A stretch of 64,000 nt of DNA from the NCBI GenBank assembly GCA_032191485.1, contig JAVDOI010000019.1, forward strand, positions 11,562,918 through 11,626,917, in the 5' to 3' direction. Of the stretch, positions 1 through 10,600 are shown one piece after another. A program made the position numbers and the translations under genes. This stretch comes from Leptoclinus maculatus (Eukaryota > Chordata > Actinopteri > Perciformes > Stichaeidae). Positions within the stretch are counted from its first letter, which is position 1, and each line of letters starts with the position of its first letter. Under the pieces are notes generated by a model. That model saw only the letters and a program-made list of their open reading frames with translations, was not told where the DNA came from and ran no database searches.

Positions 1-2430
1 GTGAACACCTTGCTGAAGAATGCAATCCGATGCAACCACAACCTCGCAACATACCGATCAGTTTAACATTCACTTTGTTTTACTAGAGAGATGTTTTTGT
101 GATTCCACAAAACGGTGAGGGAAGTGGGAACAGGTGAGCAGGTGGGAGGGGGAGTGGAGACAGGAGAGTTCTGCTGCATTCCAGACAACTCAGAACTTGG
201 AAAATGTCCTATTCCAAGTCTGAAAAAGCATCAGCTAAAAGGCATTCTATTTGTCTGTTTTTAATTAAACAATGAAGAGTCATAGTAAAGCCTTTCAGCA
301 TGTTCATTGTTGCCGTGTTATTAGGAAGCTGGTTACAATGAACAATCCCAAAGTTATTTTCTCTGCACAAAGTTTATTCGTTAAAATGTTAATGCCAGAA
401 GATTTTGGACGCTGCACTTCCAAGAGTTTAATTGTGTATATTTGCCCAAGAAACTTCAGATTGTCAAGCTGCTTTTTTTTTTTTTTTTTTTTTAAGTTTG
501 GCGTCGTGCACTAGCAGTTCGAAAGTTGGAAACTGGGAAAATTCCAATCTCTTGAGTCTGAAGCGCAGCATTAGTACTGCAGGGCAACGAGCAGAGTGAG
601 GGAAAAAACAATGAATTAAACAGAATCGTAATGTGACATCATGTATACTGGAAGGAAAACAGAACATTTGTCTGCATGAGGTGCCAGGAGTAATTTAGCA
701 CCTTGAGAAAAAGCTGCTTCAGTGAGTTGAAATACTCTGAATCCAGAATAAAAGAGATAAACAATTACATTTCATGAGTGAAACGGCGGAGATGCTAGAA
801 GGGAACCTTTCATTTCATCTACATTCATTTGAACCTTGTTTGACAAGTTTCAAAAAGAGATTTTTTTTGATGTGCTGTTGTTCTCACCTTGTGAGTCTGT
901 GCGTGTGTCATCGTGGTAAAATGTCCTGGAGACACGGGCTGTAGCGAGGACTAAAGCCAGGTCTTTGTATATTTCTACGGACAGATTTTGTCACCACGGT
1001 ATAGCGTCACAACCATGCGAGGTGCAATAAAGCCAGAGTCTAAAGATGGGTGTGGTGCGGAAGTAGGGGGGCAACCCTATTGCTTGTGTGTGTGTGTGTG
1101 TGTGTGTGTGTGCCTGTCTATCTAATGGTAGTCTTCAGAACATCCTTATTCCTGATTAGGTACAATACTATTCTACCAAAGGAGCCCATTGATGTCTTAC
1201 AAGTACAGTCATTTCTACTTAGGAAGCTCAGTCAAACCTCAGTTGACCTCGAGTGAGTGATCAGCCTCTGTGTGCAGCACACTGGGATTTATGCAAATTG
1301 CTCAAGGGACACTTGCATGAACAAAGGTCAACACAACACATGCACCATAACATGCATTAATCATTTGAATGCAATGCAAACAGTGTTTTATTGGTGACTG
1401 TACAGTTAAGTAAACTAGTCCTGACCTCGAGCCAAGGAAAGACAATAATAAAAGAATTGATGAGACTCGCAGCAACTTGTCGGTCCTGGAACAAATATGG
1501 TATTGTAACCGAGTGTGGCATTGGAAGCAAAAAATGTGTTCTCTCTTTTCTTAGTAAAGTTTGATATTGTGGCCAAAGGGAGGAATATCTCAAATAAATA
1601 AAACATTAAGAATTGAGGGCTGGGGAGAATAGTTTTTTATTGCTTGCATGTGACAATACTTGCCATGTCTGATCCTTGGTGTGTTATTCATTCATGAACT
1701 TGCTCCCTACTTGTCCCTGCATCACAAAGTTGCCACTCCACTGCAGCAGCTACACGAGCTAAACCTTGAGGGGCTATCTGTGACCCGGTATCCTTGGCAG
1801 ACAATAACAAGCCTCATCAGCCAGTCAATCAGGTGTCCCACTATTATTTTGATTAACCAGTGGTTGCTCATGAAGAATGAAATGCAATTCGATATCATAG
1901 TGTGGCACTTAATTCAGCATTTAATTAATATGGCTGCAAGCAGAACACCTGCCTGTGTGATGACGTCTTTTCAGATGGGCCCTGCTGATGTATGACTCAG
2001 ATACTGTAGTCCAATGAAATCCACTTTTTTTTTTTTTGATGAGTCACACCCAAACATCGTATAAGCTTTATCTTATTAATTTGGTCAGGATCTCTTATCT
2101 TATTGTTGTCAAAAAAAGTAATAAAAAAGTAGATAAGAAATCATGATAGTTTCAGCAAAGTCGTTTATAAAGACCTCCGCAACAAAAAAAAAGAAAGTTC
2201 TCTCTTAATATCCTGTCCCGGGACTTTTAATATTTAAATCACAAATTCTTTAAGAATATCCTCATAATTTTCTGTCATTATTAAATATTGGACATTTCGC
2301 TTAGATCAACATATTATGATCCTCAGAAATAAAAGGCTTTGCATTGGACAGCTCCTCTCCTCTACTCTCTCTGGTGATGTCAGTGCCTGTGCGACATATT
2401 CAGCAAAGCTTATTTTCTTATTGCAGGTAG
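1..2430. other. Gene-free stretch
   Basis: No exon or protein domain is recognisable. The open frames are under about 110 codons and match nothing I know. It holds a T21 homopolymer at 473-493 and a TG microsatellite at 1085-1112. The part at about 1650-2000 is low in simple repeats and carries a CRE-like TGACGTC near 1963, an AP-1-type TGACTCA near 1994 and a TTAATTAATATGGC homeobox-like core. That would suit a regulatory element, but I have no alignment to show conservation. Confidence 0.5.
1085..1112. repeat. (TG)14 microsatellite
   Basis: Uninterrupted TG dinucleotide tract of 14 units, read directly from the sequence. It opens a spurious frame of repeated Val-Cys codons. Confidence 0.97.
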
Positions 2431-2522
2431 AAGATTACACATCTGGCATTTTTCTCAGAGCTGCAAGACACTCCATGAGATCAGCGTGAATGCATCATAT
2501 ATCTACTTAACTTCTCTCTCAG

Positions 2523-2649
2523 ATAAACTGCACTTTAGAGAGAGCGTTGTAGCTTCCACATTCCTCACATCTGAAGGACGATGTTTACGCTACAGTAAAG
2601 CGGGCGATAACGGGAAGGACGGGAGCTGCTTTATCAGTATTTACAAAAG
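2523..2649 (+). other. Candidate exon (127 bp), unrecognised
   Basis: The segment is bounded by a good acceptor, CTTCTCTCTCAG, with a branch-point-like TACTTAAC about 25 bases upstream, and by the strong donor AAAAG/GTAAGTAC. One reading frame is open throughout (about 42 codons, beginning KLHFRESVVAST and ending SCFISIYKR); another frame stops within 30 bases. The local sequence has several CpGs (CGATGTTTACGCT, AAAGCGGGCGATAACGG). I do not recognise the peptide. It could be an exon of a long-intron gene, a 5'-UTR or lncRNA exon, or chance pairing of splice-like sites, which is common in 64 kb. A second possible acceptor lies at 2424-2426 (TTCTTATTGCAG), but the frame that is open through this exon has a stop between that acceptor and the exon. 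Confidence 0.25.
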
Positions 2650-3699
2650 GTAAGTACATACCGTGTTTGGAGATGAACATAGAGATGCATTTCTAATTGG
2701 CCCACCGAAGACACCAGGGGTGTCTGCTTGTAGTGGGGAGCTCTACAGTGGGAGCGACACTGAAATGATGGATGCCAAGGCTGGCAGTGAAGATAAAAAA
2801 AGATGTAGGTGAGAAAGAGAGTGGGAGAGTCAGGGGAGAGAAAGCAACGATAGACGCTGTTTTTGGGGCGAGGAACTTTAGATAAGGCAAGAGGTGCGTA
2901 TCAGTAGAAACAGATTTAACAGTGAGGAATAACCAGACCGGAGCAGCGCCTCGGCTGCAGGAGTGACAGCATAAAGCACTCAGGGAATGTAAATTGTGTT
3001 GCAAGAATCAAGTACATTAATAAGAAGTTTTACCCATTCCGAAAGAGGCTGACAACCGGGACGAATAAAAAGTACACACACCGTTACTCAAGCACGAACG
3101 AGGGCGGTGCAAAACACAAGTTCACAGGAAACGTATAATCTTCCACGAATAAACTATGCGTGTGTTCTGATAAATCAGCATCAAGATTCATCATCCCTCA
3201 AAGGTACATCCAAAATCAGAGCATGCTGTGGCAGCAAGGGGCCTTTAGAATTCAAATTATCACGTCAATCGGGCCAATCAGCAATTTGTCAAACCCCACA
3301 AACACACAACGACGTGCGCTTTTGATTCACTGGCAGCTGAAAATTCTTTGTTCAGTCTGTAATTTCTAAATTTTTTTCGGGACGAGATCTCTCAAATTAA
3401 GAGGGGGTGCAGCAAAACAGCAGCAAGAAAAGGCAAACCACTACATAATGAAGTCCCACGTGTCTGTGCAAGCATCAGAGAGAAAACTCTTGGTTGCAAT
3501 CTGTGTCAGACTTTCAATTTAAATTTTGAGATTTTGGAATGAATGTCATGCGTAGATTGTAACGCTATGATGAAGAGGGACAAATATACAAAACTATACA
3601 CACTGGCGATCACAGTACAGTGTGTGTATGTAGATTAAAGAGAGATCCTCTTCATACAGTATAAAAAAACAAGACTCAAAGCAAAGGTCTGACGGTGGG
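2650..3699. other. Gene-free stretch
   Basis: No exon, domain or recognisable transposon seen. The purine-rich interval at about 2790-2870 is GA-biased. Open frames of 70-100 codons are of chance length. Confidence 0.45.
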
Positions 3700-3960
3700 C
3701 ACATGAACTGTGACTCAGCTTTTGGCTCTGCCTGAATTCACCATCACGATCACGGTGACGCAGCCTGGTTTCACTCCCAGGGCAGTGACCCTCTGCATCT
3801 GGATACCGACGCACCAGGTACCCTTCAACATCTGTTTGAGACGCACCAGGCTTTCGACTAACTCCAGTGTAAACCCATCCGCGTCAGTATTAGAGGCTCA
3901 TAGCAACAACTTGGTTGGTTTAGGGAACAATCGTGGTTTAGGTTAAAAAAAAGTACTGCG
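3700..3960 (+). repeat. Dispersed teleost repeat relic
   Basis: I recognise phrasing common in percomorph interspersed repeats: GCCTGGTTTCACTCCCAGGG, two internal ACGCACCAGG motifs about 35 bases apart (near 3809 and 3842), and a closing segment with TTGGTTGGTTTAGGGAACAA followed by a GTGGTTTAGGTTAAAA-like run. The last part resembles 18502-18560, where CACTTGGTTAAGGTCAGGG also leads into AACAATAGTGG, so related sequence occurs twice in this window. The element class is unknown to me. Boundaries are approximate, and no terminal repeats or target duplications are visible. Confidence 0.5.
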
Positions 3961-5279
3961 AGGGTTGAAATGACTACTTTGTTAAGGCTAGCAGCTCATC
4001 ATGATTACATTCTGACCTCTAATTGAGATCGATTCACCCTGACCTCCCCCCCTGCGGACGTTGTCACTCTAGAACAACTTCACATAACCTTCTTTTGCTC
4101 TTGTCAGAATTACAACGTCTTGCCAGCGGGCTTTGTCACATTAACTTAAACATGTCTTGTTTTGGTGCGCTCGCTGAAACGACTGATGCTGTCGTATCTT
4201 CTCTGGAGGACAGTGTCCAACGCCGATGTTAGTCTGAGAAAAGCCCAGGGATGAATGCGCTGCGGCCAGCGTGACGTGGAGAAAATGAGCATCCACAAAC
4301 AGCCACAGGACTGACCGATAAAGTGTCTCAAGAATAAGGAAAGGGCGTTAAAACAGGGAGTGATCACATCAGTATTTCTTTCTCCTAGAAATGCCAGAAT
4401 ATGCTTCCACAAAAAATAATGACATGTCAGCGGCTGAAAAACACGGCGGGAAAGAGTGACTTAACCTTGTGTCCCAGAATAACACAAAAACAAGGACACG
4501 ACCATGCTTTCAGACTAAAGCCTCTCAGCTTTTTTTTTTGCCCCGCTAGAGACGCATACAGAAAAACTGTGCCTTTTGAAACCTCACTTACACTCAAATT
4601 TAAAAAGACAACAGAGCCTAGGGCATGGTGGAGGAATACTTCTGTATTGGCAGGGAGCGGATGTGGAGACTAGACAGCAGTTTGTCCGTGCTCTTAACTG
4701 TTCCACTCAGGAACCATTGATCTCATGGACACGTGGCTGCAGCCATTGTGGTTCAGATTACCGTCATACAGTACACATAACCATACTTTGCATGAAACAA
4801 TAAGTAATAACACAGGCGAATCAGGTGTTTTCATGAATGTCATCATTGAAAGCTGAAAGTGCCGAAACAGTTAATGTGTGAAATAATTTGTATAGCCTGT
4901 TCACCTTATAAATGCACAGCGCCCGTTCCCTCTGGGCTGCTGTTGTTTCGACGAGCCTATACAGAGCTAAAGAACATTCAAAGCTCCACTGACTGCAGCT
5001 TTTACGGGACATTTTCCGGTATAGTGCTTCCAAAAAAAAAGTAGAGAGAGAGAGGGGATAATTAAAATGTAAGAGACTGGGGATAAAACAGCATATTCAA
5101 TCAAAGATTTAAAAAAAACATATTCCAACTCAAAAGGAGGAACAGATGGGCTACAAAATAAACCCAATCCAGCGTATCGCCAACTGCTTTTGCATCCTTT
5201 TTAAAAATGTGCTGTGAAAACTCTTCATTCCCGTCAATTCTGTGCCCTCTCGATATTCAGTCATGACCGGGCCTTCTAT
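3961..5279. other. Gene-free stretch
   Basis: No recognisable gene. The part around 4140-4290 carries more CpGs than its surroundings (GCTCGCTGAAACG, GCGCTGCGGCCAGCGTGACG), without splice sites that make a convincing exon. A short GA-rich run lies at 5040-5055. Confidence 0.4.
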
Positions 5280-5560
5280 TCATTGCCTATTACCTTTTGA
5301 ATGAGGCGAATGAAACTGCATGCATTAAATCAATGATGTGAGCCACTGACAATTCCATTACACCAGAGCTGTTTTCCCTTTCCTTTGCCTTTGCCATAAT
5401 TTCCCTAAGCGCCTGATGCGCCTCTGCGCTTTTGTTTGTCATCATTTCTGACATTTCCCCTCGCACCGCAATCATTTGTCAAATGCAGGCGGTAACATCT
5501 TTCAGAGCTCGGCCTCAATTCCATTGTCTTTGTCATTTTAGATGATGTTATTCGTCATCT
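5280..5560. promoter_or_regulatory. Candidate conserved non-coding element
   Basis: The sequence is complex, almost free of simple repeats, and rich in homeobox/POU-like words (CTGCATGCATTAAATCAATG, CATTTGTCAAATGCAGG). The minus strand is open for about 60 codons (5475 to 5290), rich in Glu, Ala and Met, and its stop overlaps an AAAAG/GTAATA donor-like site. No good minus-strand acceptor is evident. I therefore favour a regulatory element over an exon, but this is an impression from composition, not a demonstrated conservation. Confidence 0.25.
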
Positions 5561-5666
5561 TTATCTACTGTAGACAGCTTCCTTAATAAATCCATTGTCG
5601 TGCATTTGTGGTGCACAAACAACTTGTCCTGTTTACAACTGATTTTACAGCGGTGTGATGTTTATA

Positions 5667-5713
5667 AGACAGACAAAGACAGATTTACATTGTAAATCTG
5701 TCTTTGTCTGTCT
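5667..5713. repeat. Perfect inverted repeat, 23-bp arms, 1-nt loop
   Basis: The left arm 5667-5689 (AGACAGACAAAGACAGATTT...) is the exact reverse complement of 5691-5713, with T5690 as the only unpaired base. I checked base pairs outward from the centre; pairing breaks at A5666/G5714. An uninterrupted 47-bp palindrome is rare in random DNA, and its lack of mismatches implies recent origin or an artefact. It can extrude as a cruciform and its transcript would fold into a perfect hairpin. Confidence 0.95.
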
Positions 5714-5763
5714 GTCCGGGATTCACATGGTTGTAAAATGTACAACCATGTGAATCCCGGACA
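5713..5763. repeat. Perfect inverted repeat, 23-bp arms, 5-nt loop
   Basis: The left arm 5713-5735 (TGTCCGGGATTCACATGGTT...) is the exact reverse complement of 5741-5763, with loop AAATG at 5736-5740. Pairing breaks at C5712/A5764. It starts on the last base of the preceding palindrome, so the two hairpins are directly back to back and have equal arm lengths. The arms are unrelated in sequence to those of the first hairpin. No transposon ends are recognisable. Confidence 0.95.
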
Positions 5764-5839
5764 AGTTCAAGCAGGAAGACATTTGTCATATATCCTTGAA
5801 GGTTTACACAAACAAGATGGCAAATTTAATTACGCCTCA

Positions 5840-6160
5840 TTATGAGCTAGCGTTATTAAGTTCATGAATATTTGATCGCCGTTTCCCATTAATGAACACT
5901 ATGAGATCCAAGTCATTTGAAACAGCTGGTTGAGAGAACAATTTAAGGTGTTTCACACTCACGAGGGTCCCCGGCATCCTGTGTGACTGCGTCTGCTTTA
6001 ATAAATCAATTACATTACGTAAAGTGATTCTGGTGGCTGACAACTGGTGGAGTACAACCCTGTCAGCGGGAACATCATTCGTTTGTGTGCATTGAAACTC
6101 TTCTTTGATGTCAAAGAGAAGATGTGGATGCTGAGATAAACTGACATCTATTGCATCCAA
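5840..6160. promoter_or_regulatory. Candidate conserved non-coding element or minus-strand exon
   Basis: Complex AT-leaning sequence with homeobox-like cores (AATTTAATTACGCC, CCCATTAATGAACAC, AATCAATTACATTACG). The minus strand is open for 106 codons. Within it, 6059-5963 is framed by an acceptor-like TTCCCGCTGACAG and a donor-like CTC/GTGAGTG, giving a possible 97-bp exon. The peptide is not recognised. I consider a regulatory element slightly more likely. Confidence 0.2.
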
Positions 6161-6474
6161 TTTATATCCAATACTTTCAGCAACACGGCTGTAACAGCCA
6201 CTAAACCCAGTGACACTGTCTCAACAAAACAAAAAAGTTGTTTTCTTACATAACGTTAAGTAACAAGCGCGTTTACTTTTCGTTAAAGTCCTGTGTTTGT
6301 TTGAGCCAACCACCAGCCCGTCGACCTCCCCAAAGTGAACTTTCTTACTTCTTTTACTCGTTATTATACCACTTATATTTCATGCCATGTAACTTTTATA
6401 CCACGTACCTTTCAATAAGAGGTTGCAGACACAACTATAGAATGATTTTAGTCTCAATAACAGACTGAATGTTC

Positions 6475-7020
6475 CCCATGGATGTACCACAAGGTTCAGT
6501 TCTGGGTCACTGAGCACAATCTTATTTTTCAGTGTTAAGCAGATAATTACCTATTTTACAGAGCTGGTTCTCCAGACGACATCCACCTGTTTTAGTGTAA
6601 TGGACGTCACCTTCAAGGCAATAATTCAATCCAACGAGAAACAACAAACTGTACTATGATTGAGTTTCTTTCTTTGAGTAACAGGCACAGTAAGCACAGG
6701 CAACAAGTAAGGTGTTGTTTTTGATGAAAAGCATTCTAACTTTGAAAGAATATTGCAAAGTTGGAAGCGTGCTCCCTAAATACAGAGCTGGTGCACATGT
6801 TTATTACAAATTTGCTCAGCTATTGCAACGCATTACCCACAGGGCTCTGCAAACACTCTACTGAATCAGTTACAGCTCATGCACAGTGCTGCTAAAGTGA
6901 AGTCAAGTAAAGAGATTATATTGACATTGCCGCTGTCCTTGCACTGGAGTCCTGTTGGAATGCTTTTCTTCTGTGTCTGTAAAACTCCACCTTTGTTTAT
7001 ACAGAGAATCTGTTGTCCTT
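6475..7020 (+). mobile_element. L2-clade LINE relic (reverse transcriptase part)
   Basis: Decayed non-LTR retrotransposon. At 6481 the DNA CCACAAGGTTCAGTTCTGGG encodes the PQGSVLG motif of L2-type reverse transcriptases, and CAGACGACATCCACCTG downstream matches the region of the catalytic DD box. Later, across a frameshift, 6810-6850 reads LSYCNALPTGL, which corresponds to the LDYCN motif, and 6861-6960 reads NQLQLMHSAAK ... LSLHWSPVG, which matches the LQ..QN.AAR and LHWLPV blocks at the end of these open reading frames. Order and spacing are correct for the 3' third of the protein. Frameshifts and stops make it non-functional. An AATAAA at about 7062 may belong to its 3' end. Confidence 0.8.
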
Positions 7021-7060
7021 GATCTTCTTTAATCATTACATCCGTATGTAAGTGGTCAGG

Positions 7061-9610
7061 TTCAATAAATATATGTATCAAAAAATATGAGCACATTCAT
7101 TGACACACATACAGTCTTGGAAACTACGATGTAGAATACAATGCTCCTCTACACAGACACAGTACAAACAAAGCGATATAGTGCTTAGTCCTCGTTCAAT
7201 GCCTTAGGATATTTAGTTTTTAAATGATGTTTCCAATGAAGCTTCTCTTTGCACAAGTCTTTTTTTATCCCCGTTCCCTCCCTTCCTCAGTGGTGTAACT
7301 GCCTCAATAACCATAAAACACAGTGTACAGACTTCATGGCCTATGACATTAAAATGTCTTGCTTCAGTATCGGAGACTTCTCATCTCTTAATGTTACTTT
7401 TATGTTCAGAAATTCAATTCTCTGCCGAATGTACCCACAGGGATATCCGCGGTAGATATATTTACTCACGTGTCGTTCCTTTCACTCCGAGTTTTTTTTT
7501 TTAACTTACTTTTTGAGTGGGTGTAAAAAGTGATTACTCCTAATCATTGCAGTGCAGTCCCATTGCATTGCCCATCCCCCCCCTGAGACTAATCATGCAT
7601 GATTAGCCGATGGGTTTTGAGATTGGCTTCAGAATGAATCCTAAATTTAACTCCAAATGCGCAGTTTTGAAATGTCACTGCATCATTATTGCTTGTATGA
7701 AAGTCGACACTTTGTGACATTCAAGTCCTCCGGTTTGTAAGGAATATCTTCCCCTTAAAAATATATATATTATGTGTATAAGAGTGCTGGAAATATCATA
7801 TACGTGTTGTAAAGATACAAATGCTTTCACTATGTACTGTGCAAAAGGACACTGGCTCTGGACACCCTGACTCTTCCCGGGATTTTATAGGACATGGCCA
7901 TATTTCATGGCTCGTAAATGTTAGCAATATAATGCACTGAAGGTCATTTTGATGTAAACGCTCTAACTAACATTTTATTAGTGCACAAGGTTCGTTCATT
8001 CCCAATGGAAGAGCTGTTAAACGTGTGCCTTGTTAAAGATGACACTGTTTTCTTGTGTAAGTACAGATCAACCTCTGTTAGAAATATCACGAGAGTTCAA
8101 TTTTAGGTGAGTATGTTCCCCGCTACCTACCCGATGTATAGCATCTGTGCTCCAGTGACAGTCCAGCTGAGACAGCGTCTGTATAATTTGATTTCCGAGC
8201 ATGCGTGCCCCTATTGAGCGGGCTCCTGGTATAGGTTACAAGTAACCCGCGGGCAAGACTTCACAGATCAATGTAAGCTGCTTCCGATTCTTGTGGCTTC
8301 ATAATTGGCCAACCAAGTGATCAAGAGAGGTGATCCGAGACATTATCACGTTTTTATTTTATGGTCGGGTGAAATTCAATATCGATTCTCTACGCAGGGC
8401 AGTCGTACGGACATCTGTACACCAGGGTCCTTACATTCCCAGCATGCACACGTCACAGTAACATCAGTCTTTTTAAATGGAATTCTACAGGATGTATCGA
8501 TGTACATACAACATAAACAGGACCATCTACAGCATTATAGATTGCCCTTTCAGTTCAACTCAATTTATTAAAACAATAAATATATGAACACAGTTTTACT
8601 CTCTCTCGCTGGCTCTCCTTCATACACACATGATCAAAGAGGGGATATACAGTCATGCGCAACACATTAATGGCATATTATAGAGAAATGCACTGGACCC
8701 ACAGCTCGTCAGTGATAAAAAACAATTATTTCATCGCTTAGTTCTTTTTAACACAGTTAACCAAGATGCCTAGGATTTTGTCACTGCAGCTATTGACAAA
8801 AATTAGTTAATAAACAGAGGCAAAAACAAGTTAAATGCTAAATTTAATGGACAGGACACATAAATAATCTTGAACTGGGAAGTTTAGTAGAGAAATAAAT
8901 CAGCAGGAGCAAAATCAACCCGGTCGAGCCAGGAAAGAAATGCTGCCATTGAAAGTTTCTGCTTAAAGTAGCAGCCAAGTCGAGTGCAATCAATGGAACA
9001 CATTGTTCGTAATGACTGAGACATGAGATGTTTCTCCTTTTACTGGGCACAATAAATCCATAATTGTATTGTGTCTTTTGCTTTCATTATTCTTGAATAA
9101 TATAAAAATACATTCTTTTCATGCACAGAGCAAAAAGTGCACACCATTAATCATCAACTCAAACCTCGCGCCTTAATCACCGCTTCTGCTGTTTGCCTGT
9201 GATAGCATCTGTCACAACGGGACGATGTGCATGACTGGTTTCCTATCAGCCCTCTCTGTACATCCACAGTGCTGGAGATGAACGACAATCCCCACCCGAA
9301 CTGAACTTTAAGAAAGTAAAAGGGAAAAGTTACCCTCGCAATTACCCACTGTGATGTACAGACTCCAAAAGTAGGCATTATGAAGCTTGTAGTGCTAAAA
9401 CCACTAAATTATGTAAAGATTTAGCCAAACTAATGTCAAACATTAGGGAGAACAACTATCCTAACATTTAATTTGATAACAGATTCTCATTTGGTCTTTT
9501 ATGAAAATTAATTTGGATGTGCTGAGGCGGCCTCTGAGAGAAACACTGGGATCAGTATTTTTCCCCAAGCTCTGCGAGAATAAATGAGATAAAGCACTTA
9601 AATCGACTAA
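7061..9610. other. Gene-free stretch
   Basis: No gene recognised. Short AT run at 7758-7770. The donor-like sites at 8056 (GTAAGT) and 8107 (TAG/GTGAGT) have no convincing partner acceptors. The interval 9160-9370 is complex and repeat-poor and could hold a regulatory element; nothing more can be said from one sequence. Confidence 0.4.
7589..7606. promoter_or_regulatory. 18-bp palindrome with paired homeobox cores
   Basis: CTAATCATGCATGATTAG is its own reverse complement. It contains TAATC and GATTA (bicoid/OTX/PITX-type cores) facing each other around ATGCAT. Such an arrangement could bind a homeodomain dimer. Function is inference; the palindrome itself is seen directly. Confidence 0.35.
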
Positions 9611-9619
9611 TTTACTGTT

Positions 9620-9916
9620 TTTATTCCCTTCACAGAGAAGCCAGTAAGTTTGGAACTGTTGGGAATTCAATCACAGCTGCTTGATATGTATGCACATGCG
9701 TGTTCCCGCCTTGTTTTTCATTGTCCTTCACGCTGAGTGGCTGCAGCACAATGAGGCCATCGCGGTAAATGTTGAAATGCATTAATGTGATATTATCCAC
9801 CCTTATGACAGACCCGCAGGGAAACTCTGGACTGATATGAAAATATTGCCCAGCGCGTATTGTCTCCAAGTAATTGAATCCATGTCTTACATTGTGTACT
9901 CTGCCTTTGTAACACT
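9620..9916 (-). other. Candidate minus-strand terminal exon, unrecognised
   Basis: Read on the minus strand, an acceptor TTTCCCCACAG precedes position 9916. The frame then stays open for about 95 codons down to a TGA at 9632-9630, and AATAAA (a polyadenylation signal) follows within a few bases at 9625-9620. The peptide, starting CYKGRVHNVRHGF and including GQYFHISPEFPCGS and MHFNIYRDGLIVL, has a natural-looking composition but matches no domain I know. No internal donor is convincing, consistent with a last exon. Alternatives are a conserved non-coding element that happens to be open, or chance: frames of this length are expected dozens of times in the window. Confidence 0.2.
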
Positions 9917-9932
9917 CTGTGGGGAAATTTGT

Positions 9933-10562
9933 TTAATGGTTTGGAACAATGTTAATGCATTTTGAGCATTGCGTACGAAACGGCTGGTGACCCACAGGAT
10001 GCTTTTCTTGGGGGAGGTGAGGTGTGACAGTCCTAGGCCAGTGAGAGCGCTTAAACAGCGATTACTAAATGGCATGTGTGTGCATGTGCTTAGGGTATGT
10101 TTGGATACAACCAAATTATACGTATAATTTTACAGTATCATGTATTTAATAGACTTCGATAATATGAGCGTGCATGTTGGCAACGGAAGCGTTTTGCCAC
10201 AGACATTCAGATGAGTTAGCAAGCTTTAAACGTCGAATTAAAACTGTAACTAACAGTAATAAAATGTCTGGTTATTGCATTTTGTATTAACTGGTGACTT
10301 TCGGCCGAATGCGTGTCTAGTTGCTCGTAACGTAAATGGTTGGCGTAGATAATAAACACAGAATTAATTTAAAATTGGTTGAAGGCTTTTACGAAGACAC
10401 CCACATGTTCCGCCGTCACTACAATGTGTGTCGTATGTCAACGTATCGTACCCGCTCACAGATCTGCTTTAACTAATACTCGATGGAATAGTGTTCAAAC
10501 TATAATATGTGCAGTTGAATTGCAAACTATAAAAGTTTGCTCCCTAGCTACTCTCCTATTCA

Positions 10563-10600
<38 letters not shown>

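Noticed and set aside
5667..5763. MicroRNA precursor
   Set aside because: Perfect pairing with 1- and 5-base loops does not resemble Drosha/Dicer substrates, and no known microRNA seed is present.
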